NCBI RefSeq assembly: GCF_036248255.1
Contig: NZ_CP109178.1
Location: 558,001 to 622,000, forward strand
Source: Streptomyces sp. NBC_01717
GTDB taxonomy: Bacteria; Actinomycetota; Actinomycetes; Streptomycetales; Streptomycetaceae
DNA length: 64,000 nucleotides
Reading direction: 5' to 3'
Part shown: positions 24,922-33,993 of the stretch, one piece after another
Numbering within the stretch: the stretch's first letter is position 1
How the letters are laid out: every line of letters begins with the position of its first letter
Made by a program: the position numbers and the translations under genes
Notes under the pieces: generated by a model
What the model was told of the DNA's origin: nothing
Databases searched by the model: none
What the model saw: the letters and a program-made list of their open reading frames with translations, nothing else

Positions 24922-25311
24922 ATGCCCAAACATCCGAAGCCATCCCAGCCGCCACACGGCGAAGGTCCGAGCCGGCACAAAGGAACCCAGCAACACGGCT
25001 GGGCGTCGGACGTGGACGAGACTCGCCAACAGGACAATCCGAGCGCGCATCGGTCCTTCCACCCCGAGGAGCACGCACCCGGCCCGGGACCCGGCAGGAA
25101 GGTCTCCAAAGAGGAAAGCCAGGACGTCACCGGAGATATCGCGAAAAGCACCGGCCGCAGAGGCGAAGAGCACGCCAAGGGTTCTGAAGAGGGCATGCAC
25201 GACACGGGTCGCAGAGGCCGTTCACAGCGCCCCAGCGGCACCAAGGACGCCTCGGCAACCACCGGGGTGGACCCTCAGGATCCCCCCGACAAGAAGTCCA
25301 GGCACGGCTAG
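24922..25311 (+). CDS. hydrophilic, probably disordered protein
   Basis: 129 aa from ATG 24922. Very rich in Gly, Glu, Lys, His, Pro and Ser with few hydrophobic residues and no cysteine: HPKPSQPPHGEGPSRHKG, EEHAPGPGPGRKVSKEESQDVTGDI, EEHAKGSEEGMHDTGRRGRSQ. The composition resembles desiccation- or stress-type intrinsically disordered proteins; similar Streptomyces genes are often labelled plasmid stabilisation without evidence. Stands alone. Confidence 0.6.
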   Translation: MPKHPKPSQPPHGEGPSRHKGTQQHGWASDVDETRQQDNPSAHRSFHPEEHAPGPGPGRKVSKEESQDVTGDIAKSTGRRGEEHAKGSEEGMHDTGRRGRSQRPSGTKDASATTGVDPQDPPDKKSRHG

Positions 25312-25511
25312 ACCCACTCGATCACCTCATGCCCGGCTCGCGGGCCGGCCCGATCCGGTCACCTGAGGAGATCGGGTGGCAGTACGCAGCAGCTCCGTTC
25401 CTCAGAGCTCTGCGTTCCCCGGCCCGCCTGTAATGGGGGCTGTGCGTCGGCTGCCGACGGCCGAGCAATCCGAGAACCTCGACAGCGAAGCCGCATACGT
25501 GGGAGGCAGTC

Positions 25512-25964
25512 ATGGCCGTACGGCACCAGCTCATCCTCCGTAAGCCCGGTGTGGTGTGGTCCCTCCTCGAGGACGAAACCCGTTACGGCGACTGGGTCGT
25601 CGGCACGCACGAAACCGGTCCGGGGGAAGGCCGATGGCCCGAGGTCGGATCTTCGATCGACTACACGGTGCGTCTGGGCCCCAAGGAGTTCCAGGGCCAC
25701 ACCACCGTCCGTCGCATCGATCGGCCCGGTGCGCTCGAACTCGAGGCAGACAACGGTCCGCTCGGCACCGCACGAATCGCGTTCGACATCCGGCCCTGGG
25801 GCGACGACACTCTCGTGATCGTCGACGAACACCCCTTGCGCGGGCCGGGAGGGCAGTTCCACAACGCCGCCCTCGACGCCCTCCTGCAGATCCGGCACCG
25901 CACCATGCTCGGGCGACTCGCCAGGGTCGTCGAGGACATGCCGCCCGACGCCGACCACCCGTGA
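25512..25964 (+). CDS. SRPBCC family protein
   Basis: 150 aa. Opens with HQLILRKPGVVWSLLEDETRYGDWVVG, the N-terminal strand/helix of the polyketide_cyc2/START fold, and continues with IDYTVRLGPKEFQGHTTVRRIDRPGALELEA and a C-terminal amphipathic helix NAALDALLQIRHRTMLGRLARVVED. Such proteins bind hydrophobic ligands in a deep pocket. SD GGGAGG precedes ATG 25512. No link to the other SRPBCC gene at 16056 beyond the fold. Confidence 0.78.
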   Translation: MAVRHQLILRKPGVVWSLLEDETRYGDWVVGTHETGPGEGRWPEVGSSIDYTVRLGPKEFQGHTTVRRIDRPGALELEADNGPLGTARIAFDIRPWGDDTLVIVDEHPLRGPGGQFHNAALDALLQIRHRTMLGRLARVVEDMPPDADHP

Positions 25965-26116
25965 AGACAGCCGACCGACCGCAAGAACGGTACGGAACAT
26001 CCGTTCGTCCGGGACGGCTCCGAACCGGTCGAAGAGCCCGCATGTCGTCCGCTCTCGGGCCGTCGAGGCCTTGGCCGCGCGCCGGCGGAGGCCCGGTGAG
26101 CCCGCCTCCGGACGGC

Positions 26117-26902
26117 TCAGCCCCCGAACCGGGGCGAGGTGACGGTGAACAGTCCACCGTCCGGGTCACGCAACGTGATCCAGCGGTCGGTCTCGGATTG
26201 CTCCACCGGAGAGACGCTGCCGCCCCCGAGGCCGGTGGCCGTCTGAACGGCGGCCTCGATGTCAGGCACCCGGAAATGGACGTGCCAGCGCGGTCTGACC
26301 TGCGGGTCGGGAGCAGCCTCCACGGCTCCGCCGCTGAGCCGCGCCACCGTGTCCTGGCCTTGACGAAGTACGACATGATCGTTTTCGTAGGCGACTTGGC
26401 AGCAGCCCGGTCGCTCGCCGCCCCAGTCGAGGACTTCGCCATAGAAGATGGCGGCATCGAAGGCATCTCTGGTACGCAGTTCGAGCCAAGCGGGGGCCCC
26501 TTTGCGACCCACCCCCCAGTCCGGGATGACCTCTCCCTCCCAGATCCCGAAAACTGCGCCGTCACGGTCCGCGGCCAGTGCCGCCCGGCCGGTGCCGAAG
26601 GAGAGGGGGCCGACGGCCAGCGTGGCGCAGCGTTCGCGGATCCGTGCTGTGGTCACGTCTGCGTCGTCAACGGCGAAGTACGGCATCCACGCCACGGCCA
26701 CAGCGAGATCCCGTGCGAGTGCGCCGATGCCGGCGATCGGAATCCCCTCGTGAAGACCGACGGAGCAGGCATCCCCGAGCCGAGCGGGGCGGAACGTCCA
26801 GTCGAGGACAGAACCGTAGAACTGCTGCGCCGCTTCGAGATCGCGGGTCATGAGGCTGACCCAGCACGGAGCGCCGAACATCGCGTGGCTTGAAGTTGAC
26901 AT
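26117..26902 (-). CDS. two-domain VOC family protein
   Basis: 261 aa from ATG 26902, 9 nt after GGAGGAG. Two VOC (glyoxalase/bleomycin-resistance) modules: residues 8-125 (CWVSLMTRDLEAAQQFYGSVLDW … DRDGAVFGIWEGE) and 132-258 (WLELRTRDAFDAAIFYGEVLDW … LRDPDGGLFTVTSP). It resembles actinobacterial CFP32-type hydroxylase/glyoxalase proteins. The divergent gene is far away, so control is not evident. Confidence 0.82.
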   Translation of the reverse strand: MSTSSHAMFGAPCWVSLMTRDLEAAQQFYGSVLDWTFRPARLGDACSVGLHEGIPIAGIGALARDLAVAVAWMPYFAVDDADVTTARIRERCATLAVGPLSFGTGRAALAADRDGAVFGIWEGEVIPDWGVGRKGAPAWLELRTRDAFDAAIFYGEVLDWGGERPGCCQVAYENDHVVLRQGQDTVARLSGGAVEAAPDPQVRPRWHVHFRVPDIEAAVQTATGLGGGSVSPVEQSETDRWITLRDPDGGLFTVTSPRFGG

Positions 26903-27493
26903 GCCTGCCATCTCCTCCGCCGTCACATACAACCGGCACGTCCCACAGTAGCGCCGGGCAGGTCGAGCCACTGGGGCTCAGCACCGTACCGGCTGCGGCA
27001 CAACAGGTGTCGCACCCACCTACCCTTCTCCCGGGCTGCGTGGCTCACCAGCTGTGACAGTGGCCGGCCGCAGACGAACGGCCGCAGGTGTCGCCCGCCG
27101 ACGGCGGCTCTTCCCCGGGGCCCGCCGGGCCGTCCAGCTCAAGCGCCGCAGAGTGGACCGCAAGTCCGGCAGGATCAGCCCCAAGACCGTCCACACGGCC
27201 ACCCGCCTCACCGCCGCGCAGGCCACACCCACCCACTCACGAACCTGGTCGAGCCGGTTCTCATATCCGTTCCACGGGCGGACCGCACCGCCCGAAGCAG
27301 GGCAGGTGCTGGGCTTGGTGCTGCGTCGCGGGCGTGCGCCGGGGCGTGCGGCAGCCCCCTTTCCCGCGTTCCCGGCCCTACCGCCAGTCCCCCAGCGTGC
27401 TGTGCTGGTGTGCGTGTTGAAGAGCTCCGGGGGTACGCGTGTGGAACGGTGAGCTGTTTCAGCTCATGCCATACGAGTGGAGGGGCTCCCCTT
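26903..27493. other. 591 bp without a convincing gene
   Basis: Frames here are Arg/Pro-rich on both strands. A minus frame (27020-27232) has a short hydrophobic run (VLGLILPDL) but no start signal or family. The only functional-looking element is the possible promoter at 27414-27436. Confidence 0.4.
27414..27436 (+). promoter_or_regulatory. possible SigB-type stress promoter
   Basis: GTGT (27414-27417), 13 nt, then GGGTAC (27431-27436), 58 bp upstream of the hemerythrin ATG. Streptomyces SigB-family promoters have G-n-n-T, 14-16 nt, GGGTA(C/T); the spacing here is one base short. Suggestive only. Confidence 0.3.
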
Positions 27494-28054
27494 ATGGGAC
27501 ACGGCGGAAATGTGATCGCGGAACTCACCACCGACCACCGCGAGGTCGACGAACTGTTCGAGAAGATCGAGGCGCAGCCGGTCGGCGACAAGCGGCGCCG
27601 GAAGCTGGTCGATGCACTGACCATTGAACTGGTACGGCATTCCGTCGCCGAGGAGATGCACCTGTACCCGGCGGTCCGCAAGCACGTCGAGGGCGGTGAC
27701 TGGATCGCGGACAAGGAACTCTCCGATCATGCAGAGGCGGAACAGCACCTCAAGGGCCTGGAGGGCCTGGCTGCGGACGACCCGCAGTTCGACCACTTGG
27801 TAGCGAAGCTGAAGCTCGAGGTGAGCGAGCACATCCGCGATGAAGAGGAACGGCTGTTCCCTCTCCTCGCCGCGGCTTGCACCCCCGAAGCTTTGAACGA
27901 ACTGGGCGACAAGGTCCGCACAGCGAAGAAGACGGCCCCCACCCGCCCGCACCCCTCCGCCCCGGACACCCCGCCCGGCAACAAGCTGCTGGGCCCCGGC
28001 GTCGGCCTGGTGGACCGGGCGCGCGACCTGCTGACCGGACGCGGCAAGAGCTGA
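27494..28054 (+). CDS. hemerythrin HHE-domain protein
   Basis: 186 aa from ATG 27494, the first Met before the HHE motif; the longer open frame lacks family sequence. Four-helix bundle with di-iron ligands: DHREVDELFEKIE (helix 1), HSVAEEMHLYPAV (helix 2), DHAEAEQHLKGL (helix 3) and HIRDEEERLFPLL (helix 4). A Pro/Lys-rich tail and LVDRARDLLTGRGK end the protein. Such proteins bind O2, NO or repair iron centres under oxidative stress; a possible stress promoter precedes it. Confidence 0.85.
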   Translation: MGHGGNVIAELTTDHREVDELFEKIEAQPVGDKRRRKLVDALTIELVRHSVAEEMHLYPAVRKHVEGGDWIADKELSDHAEAEQHLKGLEGLAADDPQFDHLVAKLKLEVSEHIRDEEERLFPLLAAACTPEALNELGDKVRTAKKTAPTRPHPSAPDTPPGNKLLGPGVGLVDRARDLLTGRGKS

Positions 28055-28324
28055 ACACCCTCAACAGACCGTGATGAACCGGTTCCCCTTGCTGATCACG
28101 GCCTCCGGCCTGGTGCTCGCCCTCCACAGCGCGGGAACGCGCCAGCCGTCCCCGCAGAAGGGGTGCGGTGCCCGGGTGAATCCATCGCGCAGCGGCACGA
28201 GAGCAAATAGGCTGTTTTGTGCCGAGGGCCGGTTTGCAAGAGACCTCGCCCGGCCAGGTACCACCTGATTCGGAGCCGCCACACGGACCGAACTCGGGTG
28301 GGTTTCCTTCTGGAGGTTTCTGTC

Positions 28325-29479
28325 ATGTCCGATTGGCGGTCGCGTGCGGCCCGAGCAGGTAAGTGGCCGCTGAGCCCGGGCGGACACGGGCCGGACCCCG
28401 CCCCCGAGCATTCGATGGATCCACGGGCGGAGCAGGAAGAGCCCCCCGCGTCCCTGGCCCGCAGCGTGGTGGACGCGGCGATCTACCGTGACGGGCGGCG
28501 GATCGCGACGCCCTCGACGCTCGAGGAGATCTACGAGCGACTTCCGGGAGAGCCGGGCACCATGGCGTGGATCGGGCTGTACCGCCCTTCCCCCGCGCAG
28601 CTGTGGGAGGCGGCGGAGCAGTTCGGGCTGCACGAACTGGCCGTCGAGGACGCCATCGTGGCCCACCAACGGCCGAAACTGGAGCGCTACGGGGACACGC
28701 TTTTCGTCGTGCTGCGCTCGGCCCGGTACATGGACGAGGCCGAGGAGGTGGACTTCGGGGAACTCCATCTGTTCGTCGGCCCCGGATTCGTCCTGACCGT
28801 ACGGCACAGCCAGGCACCCGACCTGGCCATTGTCCGCAAGCGACTGGAGGGCGACCCCGAGCTGCTGGCGCTGGGCCCGGAGGCGGTGCTGTACGCGATC
28901 CTGGACGCGGTGGTCGACGGTTACGCGCCCGTGGTGGCCGGCCTTCAACACGACATCGACGAGATCGAGACCGAGGTGTTCGGCGGCGACCCGAAGGTCT
29001 CCCGCCGTATCTACGAGCTCTCCCGCGAAGTCGTCGAGTTCCAGCGCGCCACCCGGCCGCTCCTGACCATCATGCGCGGGCTCGAGGCCGGTTTCGAGAA
29101 GTACGGCACGGACGAGGAGCTTCAGCGTTACCTGCGTGACGTCGCCGACCACGACACCACCGTGGTCGAGCGCGTGGACAGCTTCCGCGAGATGCTCGGC
29201 GACATCCTCACCGTCAACGCCACTCTGGTCAATCAGGCTCAGAACGAAGAGATGAAGCAGTTGGCCGAGGCCGGCCACGCACAGAACGACGAGATCAAGA
29301 AGGTCTCCGCCTGGGCGGCCATTCTCTTCGCGCCCACCCTCATCGGCACCGTCTACGGCATGAACTTCGACCACATGCCCGAGCTGCACTGGGTCCTCGG
29401 ATACCCCTTCGCCATCGCCCTGATGGCCGTGGTCTGCGTCGGCCTGTACGTGGTTTTCAAACGCCGCGACTGGCTCTAG
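28325..29479 (+). CDS. corA: CorA family Mg2+/Co2+ transporter
   Basis: 384 aa from ATG 28325 (TGGAGG about 10 nt upstream). Large cytoplasmic funnel domain, long stalk helix (IYELSREVVEFQRATRPLLTIMRGL … VDSFREMLGDIL) and two C-terminal membrane helices with the selectivity motif YGMNF between them. The C-terminus is basic (FKRRDWL), as in CorA pentamers. The 40-residue N-terminal Pro/Arg-rich extension is common in actinobacterial members. Should import Mg2+; not linked to its neighbours. Confidence 0.9.
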   Translation: MSDWRSRAARAGKWPLSPGGHGPDPAPEHSMDPRAEQEEPPASLARSVVDAAIYRDGRRIATPSTLEEIYERLPGEPGTMAWIGLYRPSPAQLWEAAEQFGLHELAVEDAIVAHQRPKLERYGDTLFVVLRSARYMDEAEEVDFGELHLFVGPGFVLTVRHSQAPDLAIVRKRLEGDPELLALGPEAVLYAILDAVVDGYAPVVAGLQHDIDEIETEVFGGDPKVSRRIYELSREVVEFQRATRPLLTIMRGLEAGFEKYGTDEELQRYLRDVADHDTTVVERVDSFREMLGDILTVNATLVNQAQNEEMKQLAEAGHAQNDEIKKVSAWAAILFAPTLIGTVYGMNFDHMPELHWVLGYPFAIALMAVVCVGLYVVFKRRDWL

Positions 29480-29871
29480 CAGCCCCGTGGGCATCCCTCC
29501 GGATCAGCGCTGTGAACTGCTGCCGGGTTGCCGTTAGTTGTCAGCATCGGCCATCGTCGAGCGCCCTTCCACGGCCCGGAGACGGCCCCGGGAGGGCGCT
29601 CCCGTGGTGCGATGAGGCATCCGCTTTCGGAGTCCGGGCGCGGCAGCCGCTGTGACAGCTCCGCTCCGGGTGCCAAGCCCGCTCGAGCCCATTCAGCAGT
29701 GCAGTTGTGGGCCGCCGTTGATGTCAACGGTGGATGTCGGAGCGACCGCTGGGCACGTCTCGGTGGCCGCGACCGACGCTTGTCCTGCCGGTCCACCCCC
29801 ACCCGTCGAAGGGCGTCCGGACCCGACGCGGGAGCCCACCCGCCGACGCTTTGATCCGGTGTGCTGCGGCA
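29480..29871. other. 392 bp without a gene
   Basis: Lies between the convergent corA and arsI genes. No ORF with protein-like composition, no strong hairpin and no repeat was seen. Confidence 0.45.
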
Positions 29872-30342
29872 CTAACTGCCGCAGGCGCATCCGGTGCCAA
29901 TGGCAACGGGCTCGGCCTGCTCGTCGGAGGTGCAGCAGGCGGCCGGTGCACTGCCGGCGCTCTTACCGAGGGTGTCGGCGTCGGCCTTCACGACGTAGAC
30001 CTCCCAGGGCTCCTTGCCGGGTCCTGAGACCCAGACCTTGTCCTGGAGGGCGTAGCAGCAGGAGGTGTCGTTCTCCTCGAAGGTGGCCAGGCCCGCTTCC
30101 TGGAGTCGGCCGGTCGCCGCGGTGACCTGGTCGGCGGACTCGACCTCGACGCCGAGGTGGTCCAGGCGGGTGTCCCGGCCGTCCTCGCCCTCTATCAGAA
30201 CGAGCTTGAGCGGGGGCTCGGTGATGGCGAAGTTGGCGTAGCCGGGGCGGAGCTTGGCGGGCTCGGCGCCGAAAAGCTTGGAGTAGAAGGCGATCGAGCC
30301 TTCGAGGTCGGCGACGCGCAGGGCGAGCTGAACGCGGGACAT
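29872..30342 (-). CDS. arsI: ArsI/CadI family organoarsenical lyase-like protein
   Basis: 156 aa from ATG 30342 (GAGGGAG upstream). VOC-fold C-As lyase family: Q5 and H62 (LDHLGVEV) and E114 (PWEVYV) match the Fe(II) triad position of ArsI, and C95-C96 in NDTSCCYALQDKVW is the substrate-arsenic binding pair. ArsI demethylates trivalent methylarsenicals. An extra Cys-rich tail (AACCTSDEQ…GTGCACGS) extends beyond the core. Divergent from an arsR gene, so presumably arsenic-inducible. Q instead of His at the first ligand is also seen in CadI-type members. Confidence 0.83.
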   Translation of the reverse strand: MSRVQLALRVADLEGSIAFYSKLFGAEPAKLRPGYANFAITEPPLKLVLIEGEDGRDTRLDHLGVEVESADQVTAATGRLQEAGLATFEENDTSCCYALQDKVWVSGPGKEPWEVYVVKADADTLGKSAGSAPAACCTSDEQAEPVAIGTGCACGS

Positions 30343-30415
30343 GACGGTCTCCCTCATCTGATTCTGCATCGACATCTATCGATACAGCTCGACAAGCTTG
30401 AGGTTGCCACCGGAA

Positions 30416-30429
30416 TTGATAAGCGTCAA
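30416..30429. promoter_or_regulatory. putative ArsR operator
   Basis: TTGA-TAAGCG-TCAA inverted repeat, 10 bp upstream of the arsR ATG, with a further pair of ATCGA half-sites at 30368-30383 near the arsI start. Position between divergent arsI and arsR fits dual repression. Confidence 0.45.
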
Positions 30430-30438
30430 CATAGACAC

Positions 30439-30822
30439 ATGTCGAAATCAGAGCTTCGGGTTCTCGCGCAGAACGAACAGGCGGTGTGCTGCTCGCCGAT
30501 GGTCCGCGAACCGCTGGGCGAGGCGGATGCCGTCGACCTGGCACGCATGTTCAAGGCTCTCTCGGACCCGGTGCGGCTTCGGCTCCTGTCGCTGATCGCC
30601 TCCCACGAAGGCGGTGAGGCCTGCGTGTGTGACCTGACCGGGCCGTTCGACGTGTCACAGCCGACGATCTCGCATCATCTGAAGGTGCTGCGGGAAGCGG
30701 GCCTGGTGGGCTCCGAGCGGCGAGGGACCTGGGTCTACTACTGGGTGCTGCCGGCCGCGCTGGCCCGGCTGTCCTCGCTTCTGCAGACGAGCGACGAGCC
30801 GACCGGGGTCGGGGCCCGCTGA
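30439..30822 (+). CDS. arsR: ArsR family metalloregulator
   Basis: 127 aa. Winged helix: ALSDPVRLRLLSLIAS, then ACVCDLTGPFDVSQPTISHHLKVLREAGLV, the alpha-3 CxC motif (C-V-C) that binds As(III)/Sb(III) plus the DNA-recognition helix. A further Cys pair (AVCCSP) at residues 16-17 is a candidate additional ligand site. Divergent from arsI, which it presumably derepresses when metalloid binds. Confidence 0.87.
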   Translation: MSKSELRVLAQNEQAVCCSPMVREPLGEADAVDLARMFKALSDPVRLRLLSLIASHEGGEACVCDLTGPFDVSQPTISHHLKVLREAGLVGSERRGTWVYYWVLPAALARLSSLLQTSDEPTGVGAR

Positions 30823-30884
30823 CGACTTCCACAGCCTCTCCCGGCCACAGCGTCGCAACCGATTTCATCGGTACGCCCGGTCTG

Positions 30885-31115
30885 GTGACAGTCCTGGTGT
30901 GCTCCGGCGTTCAGTCAACCGAGCCGTCCCGCGAGGTCGCCGCCTACCTGACCGCCCGGATTGCCGGCGCCATCGGCGAAGCAGTCGTGGCCGATGCCGT
31001 GTTCACCGAATCCGTGGTGCGCCTCGCCACCCACGACCGGTCCGCCGGGCACTTGCATCCGGGCGAAGCGGCCGCGACCAGGCATCCAGCGGCCCTCTTG
31101 ACATGCCTCCCATAG
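30885..31115 (+). CDS. doubtful small hypothetical ORF
   Basis: 76 aa from GTG 30885, 63 bp after arsR. The first 45 residues have normal composition (VLVCSGVQSTEPSREVAAYLTARIAGAIGEAVVADAV); the end is less protein-like. No SD and no family recognised. It could be a real short gene of the ars transcript or the remains of an oxidoreductase; I cannot decide. Confidence 0.3.
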   Translation: MTVLVCSGVQSTEPSREVAAYLTARIAGAIGEAVVADAVFTESVVRLATHDRSAGHLHPGEAAATRHPAALLTCLP

Positions 31116-31144
31116 GCGTTTCGTCAATCCGCTAGTGTTCACCC

Positions 31145-32152
31145 ATGTTGCAGACGAGATTCACCGATATGTTCGGGCTCGCCCATCCGGTGATGTCGGC
31201 CCCCATGGCCCTGCACAGCGGCGGGACACTCGCTGCCGCGGTCTCCGCCGCCGGTGGACTCGGCTGTTTCGGGGGTACGCATCCCTGGAAAGGGCCCGAC
31301 TGGATCCGCGCGGAGATCGCGACCATCCGTGCCACGACGGACCGGCCGTTCGCAGTCGGGTTCATCACGCCTTTCCTCCCTTTCACCGAGCCGCTGTTCG
31401 ACGCCACGCTGGAGGAGCGGCCAGAGGTCGTCGCATTGTCGTTCGCCGATCCCCAGCCGTGGCTCACCCGGGCCAAGGACGCGGGAGCCCGGGTGATGTG
31501 CCAGGTCCAGAACTACGAGGACGCCGCGGCAGCGGTTGCCGCGGGGGCCGATGTCCTCGTGGCGCAAGGCAACGAGGCCGGCGGGCACACCGGGATGATG
31601 GGCCTGCTGCCGTTCCTGACCGGGATCGTGCGGAGGTACCCCGATGTCCCGGTGCTGGCCGCAGGCGGCATTGGCGACGGACGAACACTCGCAGCCGTCC
31701 TCACCGCCGGTGCGGACGGTGCCTGGCTGGGCACGGCATTCCTCGCCACACCCGAAGCGGTCGAGGTGCACGACATCCACAAGCGCCTGATCGTCGAGAG
31801 CGACGGCGGCGACACCGTGTGGACGAGGTCTTACGACATCGTGTCAGGACTGCCGTGGCCGACCGGTATCGGCGAACGCGTCCGCCGCAACCGGTTCACC
31901 GACGAGTGGTCGGAACGCGAATCGACGCTGCGGGACCGCGCGGAGGAATTCAGGCCTGCGGAAGGCGCCAACCCGTTCGGGGCCGCGCCCGACCCCGACA
32001 CCAGCGAGATCATCTACGGTCAGTCGGCGTCGTTCGTCGATGGAGTGCGGCCGGCCGCTGACGTGGTCCGCGCGATCAGCGACGAGGCCGAAGCGATCCT
32101 GGACTCGCGGCCCCGCTCGCTGATCCAGCCTGATCGAAACGAAAGACCCTGA
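31145..32152 (+). CDS. nitronate monooxygenase (NMO family)
   Basis: 335 aa. FMN-dependent TIM barrel of the 2-nitropropane dioxygenase family: LAHPVMSAPMA and LGCFGGTH at the N-terminus, AQGNEAGGHTG (active-site His and flavin contact) near residue 140, and the phosphate-binding VLAAGGIGDGRTLAAVLTAGADGAWLGTAF. It oxidises alkyl nitronates and may detoxify propionate-3-nitronate. Monocistronic; its stop codon directly abuts a MITE-like element. Confidence 0.87.
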   Translation: MLQTRFTDMFGLAHPVMSAPMALHSGGTLAAAVSAAGGLGCFGGTHPWKGPDWIRAEIATIRATTDRPFAVGFITPFLPFTEPLFDATLEERPEVVALSFADPQPWLTRAKDAGARVMCQVQNYEDAAAAVAAGADVLVAQGNEAGGHTGMMGLLPFLTGIVRRYPDVPVLAAGGIGDGRTLAAVLTAGADGAWLGTAFLATPEAVEVHDIHKRLIVESDGGDTVWTRSYDIVSGLPWPTGIGERVRRNRFTDEWSERESTLRDRAEEFRPAEGANPFGAAPDPDTSEIIYGQSASFVDGVRPAADVVRAISDEAEAILDSRPRSLIQPDRNERP

Positions 32153-32312
32153 GGGCTGTCCCGTCATTCCTGGTGGATCAGTGCGCGGCGTCGGATGCGG
32201 TCCATCGCAAGGCGGAGGGGCGTCCTCATACCGGGCGTATTCGGGCGTTCCGACAACGCGGCGAGGTGCCGTAGCTGTCATCGTGCGCCCGCCGGGGATG
32301 ACGGGGCAGCCT
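32153..32312. mobile_element. MITE-like element, ~160 bp
   Basis: The left end, GGGCTGTCCCGTCATTCC at 32153-32170, is matched inversely by the right end (GGCTGCCCCGTCAT on the minus strand) at 32295-32312, with 15 of 17 bases identical. No ORF lies inside. Ends beginning GGCTGTCCCGT are typical of Streptomyces IS elements. No clear target duplication could be read. Confidence 0.6.
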
Positions 32313-32745
32313 TTAGGTGTCCGGGGCGTCGGGAGCGTAGCCGAACACGTCGCACGGCGTGGAGCGGTCACCAGGATCCGGCCCGATCCGCCTTCGTCCG
32401 CCGCTGTTGGTGTCAGCCGCTGATGTCGGACACCGGAGAGCCGTTCAGCGGTCACCAGTCCATACCGCGGCCCTGACGCCCAGGTTGCGTTCGCCGGACG
32501 CGCGCATCTGCCTCGCTTCTCATCGGTGACCCATTCCACGTAGGTGGGGTCGGCTGGTCCGGATGGGCGCCATCCAGTCGCCGGGACCTGGCTCAGTGAG
32601 TGTGATGGATATGCGGCCGCTCGGCCGCTTCAGTGGGCTGCATGCTGGCCGCCTGCTGGAGGCAGCGGGGTTGCGTGCATGCGAAGCAGAGTGCAACTGA
32701 GCGCGTCGGCCATCGCGAGCACCGGCGCCGGAGGAAGGAGTCCAT
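32313..32745. other. 433 bp without a recognised gene
   Basis: Between the MITE and the brkB gene. The frames are short and Arg-rich. Near the end a strong SD (GGAAGGAG) belongs to the brkB start. No hairpin of note. Confidence 0.4.
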
Positions 32746-33783
32746 ATGGCAACGCCGTCCTCTGACGGGCCGGATCACGCACACGCTGACGTCAACGGCG
32801 CCGACCACATCGGCGGCGCGGGCCGGCCGCCCCACGACGGCGAGGGTGGCGACCGCGGCGATGCCGGCGGTCCATCCCGGGGAGATGCCGCGGAAAGCGG
32901 TTCGGCCAAGGGCGCTGTGAAGCGCACACTGCGGGAGTTCAAGGAGGACAACCTCACGGACTGGGCGGCCGCCCTGACCTACTACGGAGTCCTGGCGATC
33001 TTCCCTGCCCTGCTGGCTCTGGTGTCCATTCTGGGCCTGCTGGGCCCTGCCACCATCGACTCACTGATCAAGAACCTCTCCAGCATCGCGCCCGGGTCCA
33101 TGCGCGACATCCTCACCACGGTGCTGGAGCAGCTCAAAGGCGGTCAGGGAAAGGCCCTGCTCGCGTTGATCATCGGTGTCGTCCTGGCGCTGTGGTCGGC
33201 CTCCGGCTACGTCGCTGCCTTCATGCGGGCATCCAACATCGTCTACGACATCGGCGAGGGCCGGCCGGTCTGGAAGACGCTGCCGGTCCGCTTCGGCATC
33301 ACCGTGGCCGTGGTGGTCCTCCTGGCCCTCACTGCGGTCGGCGTCGTCTTCACCGGACCACTGGCCAAGAAGATGGGGTCGTTCCTGGGGCTGGGCGACA
33401 CGGCGGTGACTGCCTGGAACATCGCCAAGTGGCCCGTCATGTTCGTCCTGGTGGTTCTGATCATCATGCTGCTGTACTGGGCCGCCCCCAACGTCAAGCG
33501 GCAAGTCCGGCGCGTGGTGCCCGGCGGTGTCCTGGCCGTGGTCATCTGGCTCATCGCCTCCGCGCTGTTCGCCCTCTACGTCGCCAACTTCAGCAGCTAC
33601 AACAAGACCTACGGTGCCTTCGCCACCCCCATCGTCGCGCTGATCTGGCTGTGGCTCACCAACATCGCGATCCTGCTGGGGCTGGAGTTCAACGCCGAAC
33701 TCGAACGTGGGCGTGCCATCGACAGCGGCCACCCTCCGGGTGACGAGCCCTATGCCGAGCCCCGCGACACCCGCAAGCTCTGA
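32746..33783 (+). CDS. YihY/BrkB family membrane protein
   Basis: 345 aa; GGAAGGAG before ATG 32746. A hydrophilic 60-residue Asp/Gly/His-rich N-terminus precedes six membrane helices. Family landmarks: FKEDNLTDWAAALTYYGVLAIFPALLALVSILGLLG and later SSYNKTYGAFATPIVALIWLWLTNIAILLGLEFNAELERGR. Once named RNase BN, the family is now viewed as an inner-membrane protein of uncertain, possibly transport, function. Single gene. Confidence 0.85.
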   Translation: MATPSSDGPDHAHADVNGADHIGGAGRPPHDGEGGDRGDAGGPSRGDAAESGSAKGAVKRTLREFKEDNLTDWAAALTYYGVLAIFPALLALVSILGLLGPATIDSLIKNLSSIAPGSMRDILTTVLEQLKGGQGKALLALIIGVVLALWSASGYVAAFMRASNIVYDIGEGRPVWKTLPVRFGITVAVVVLLALTAVGVVFTGPLAKKMGSFLGLGDTAVTAWNIAKWPVMFVLVVLIIMLLYWAAPNVKRQVRRVVPGGVLAVVIWLIASALFALYVANFSSYNKTYGAFATPIVALIWLWLTNIAILLGLEFNAELERGRAIDSGHPPGDEPYAEPRDTRKL

Positions 33784-33993
33784 TGCCGGCCGCTTCGATC
33801 TCCTGTTGTGACTGTGCCTGATTCCTGCCCTGTGCAGGGGAGAGACGGCGGGCGGGATGGGAACACCCCGCGCACGCCCCGACGCGCGAAGTACCGGTCG
33901 CCGTAGCTCCTGTCAGCTCCCGCACTTGCCGACGTGCGGGTGCCCGAGAGTGTGGTGAGCGCATCCGCGACAATGTCCGAGGGGGGGCACCAC

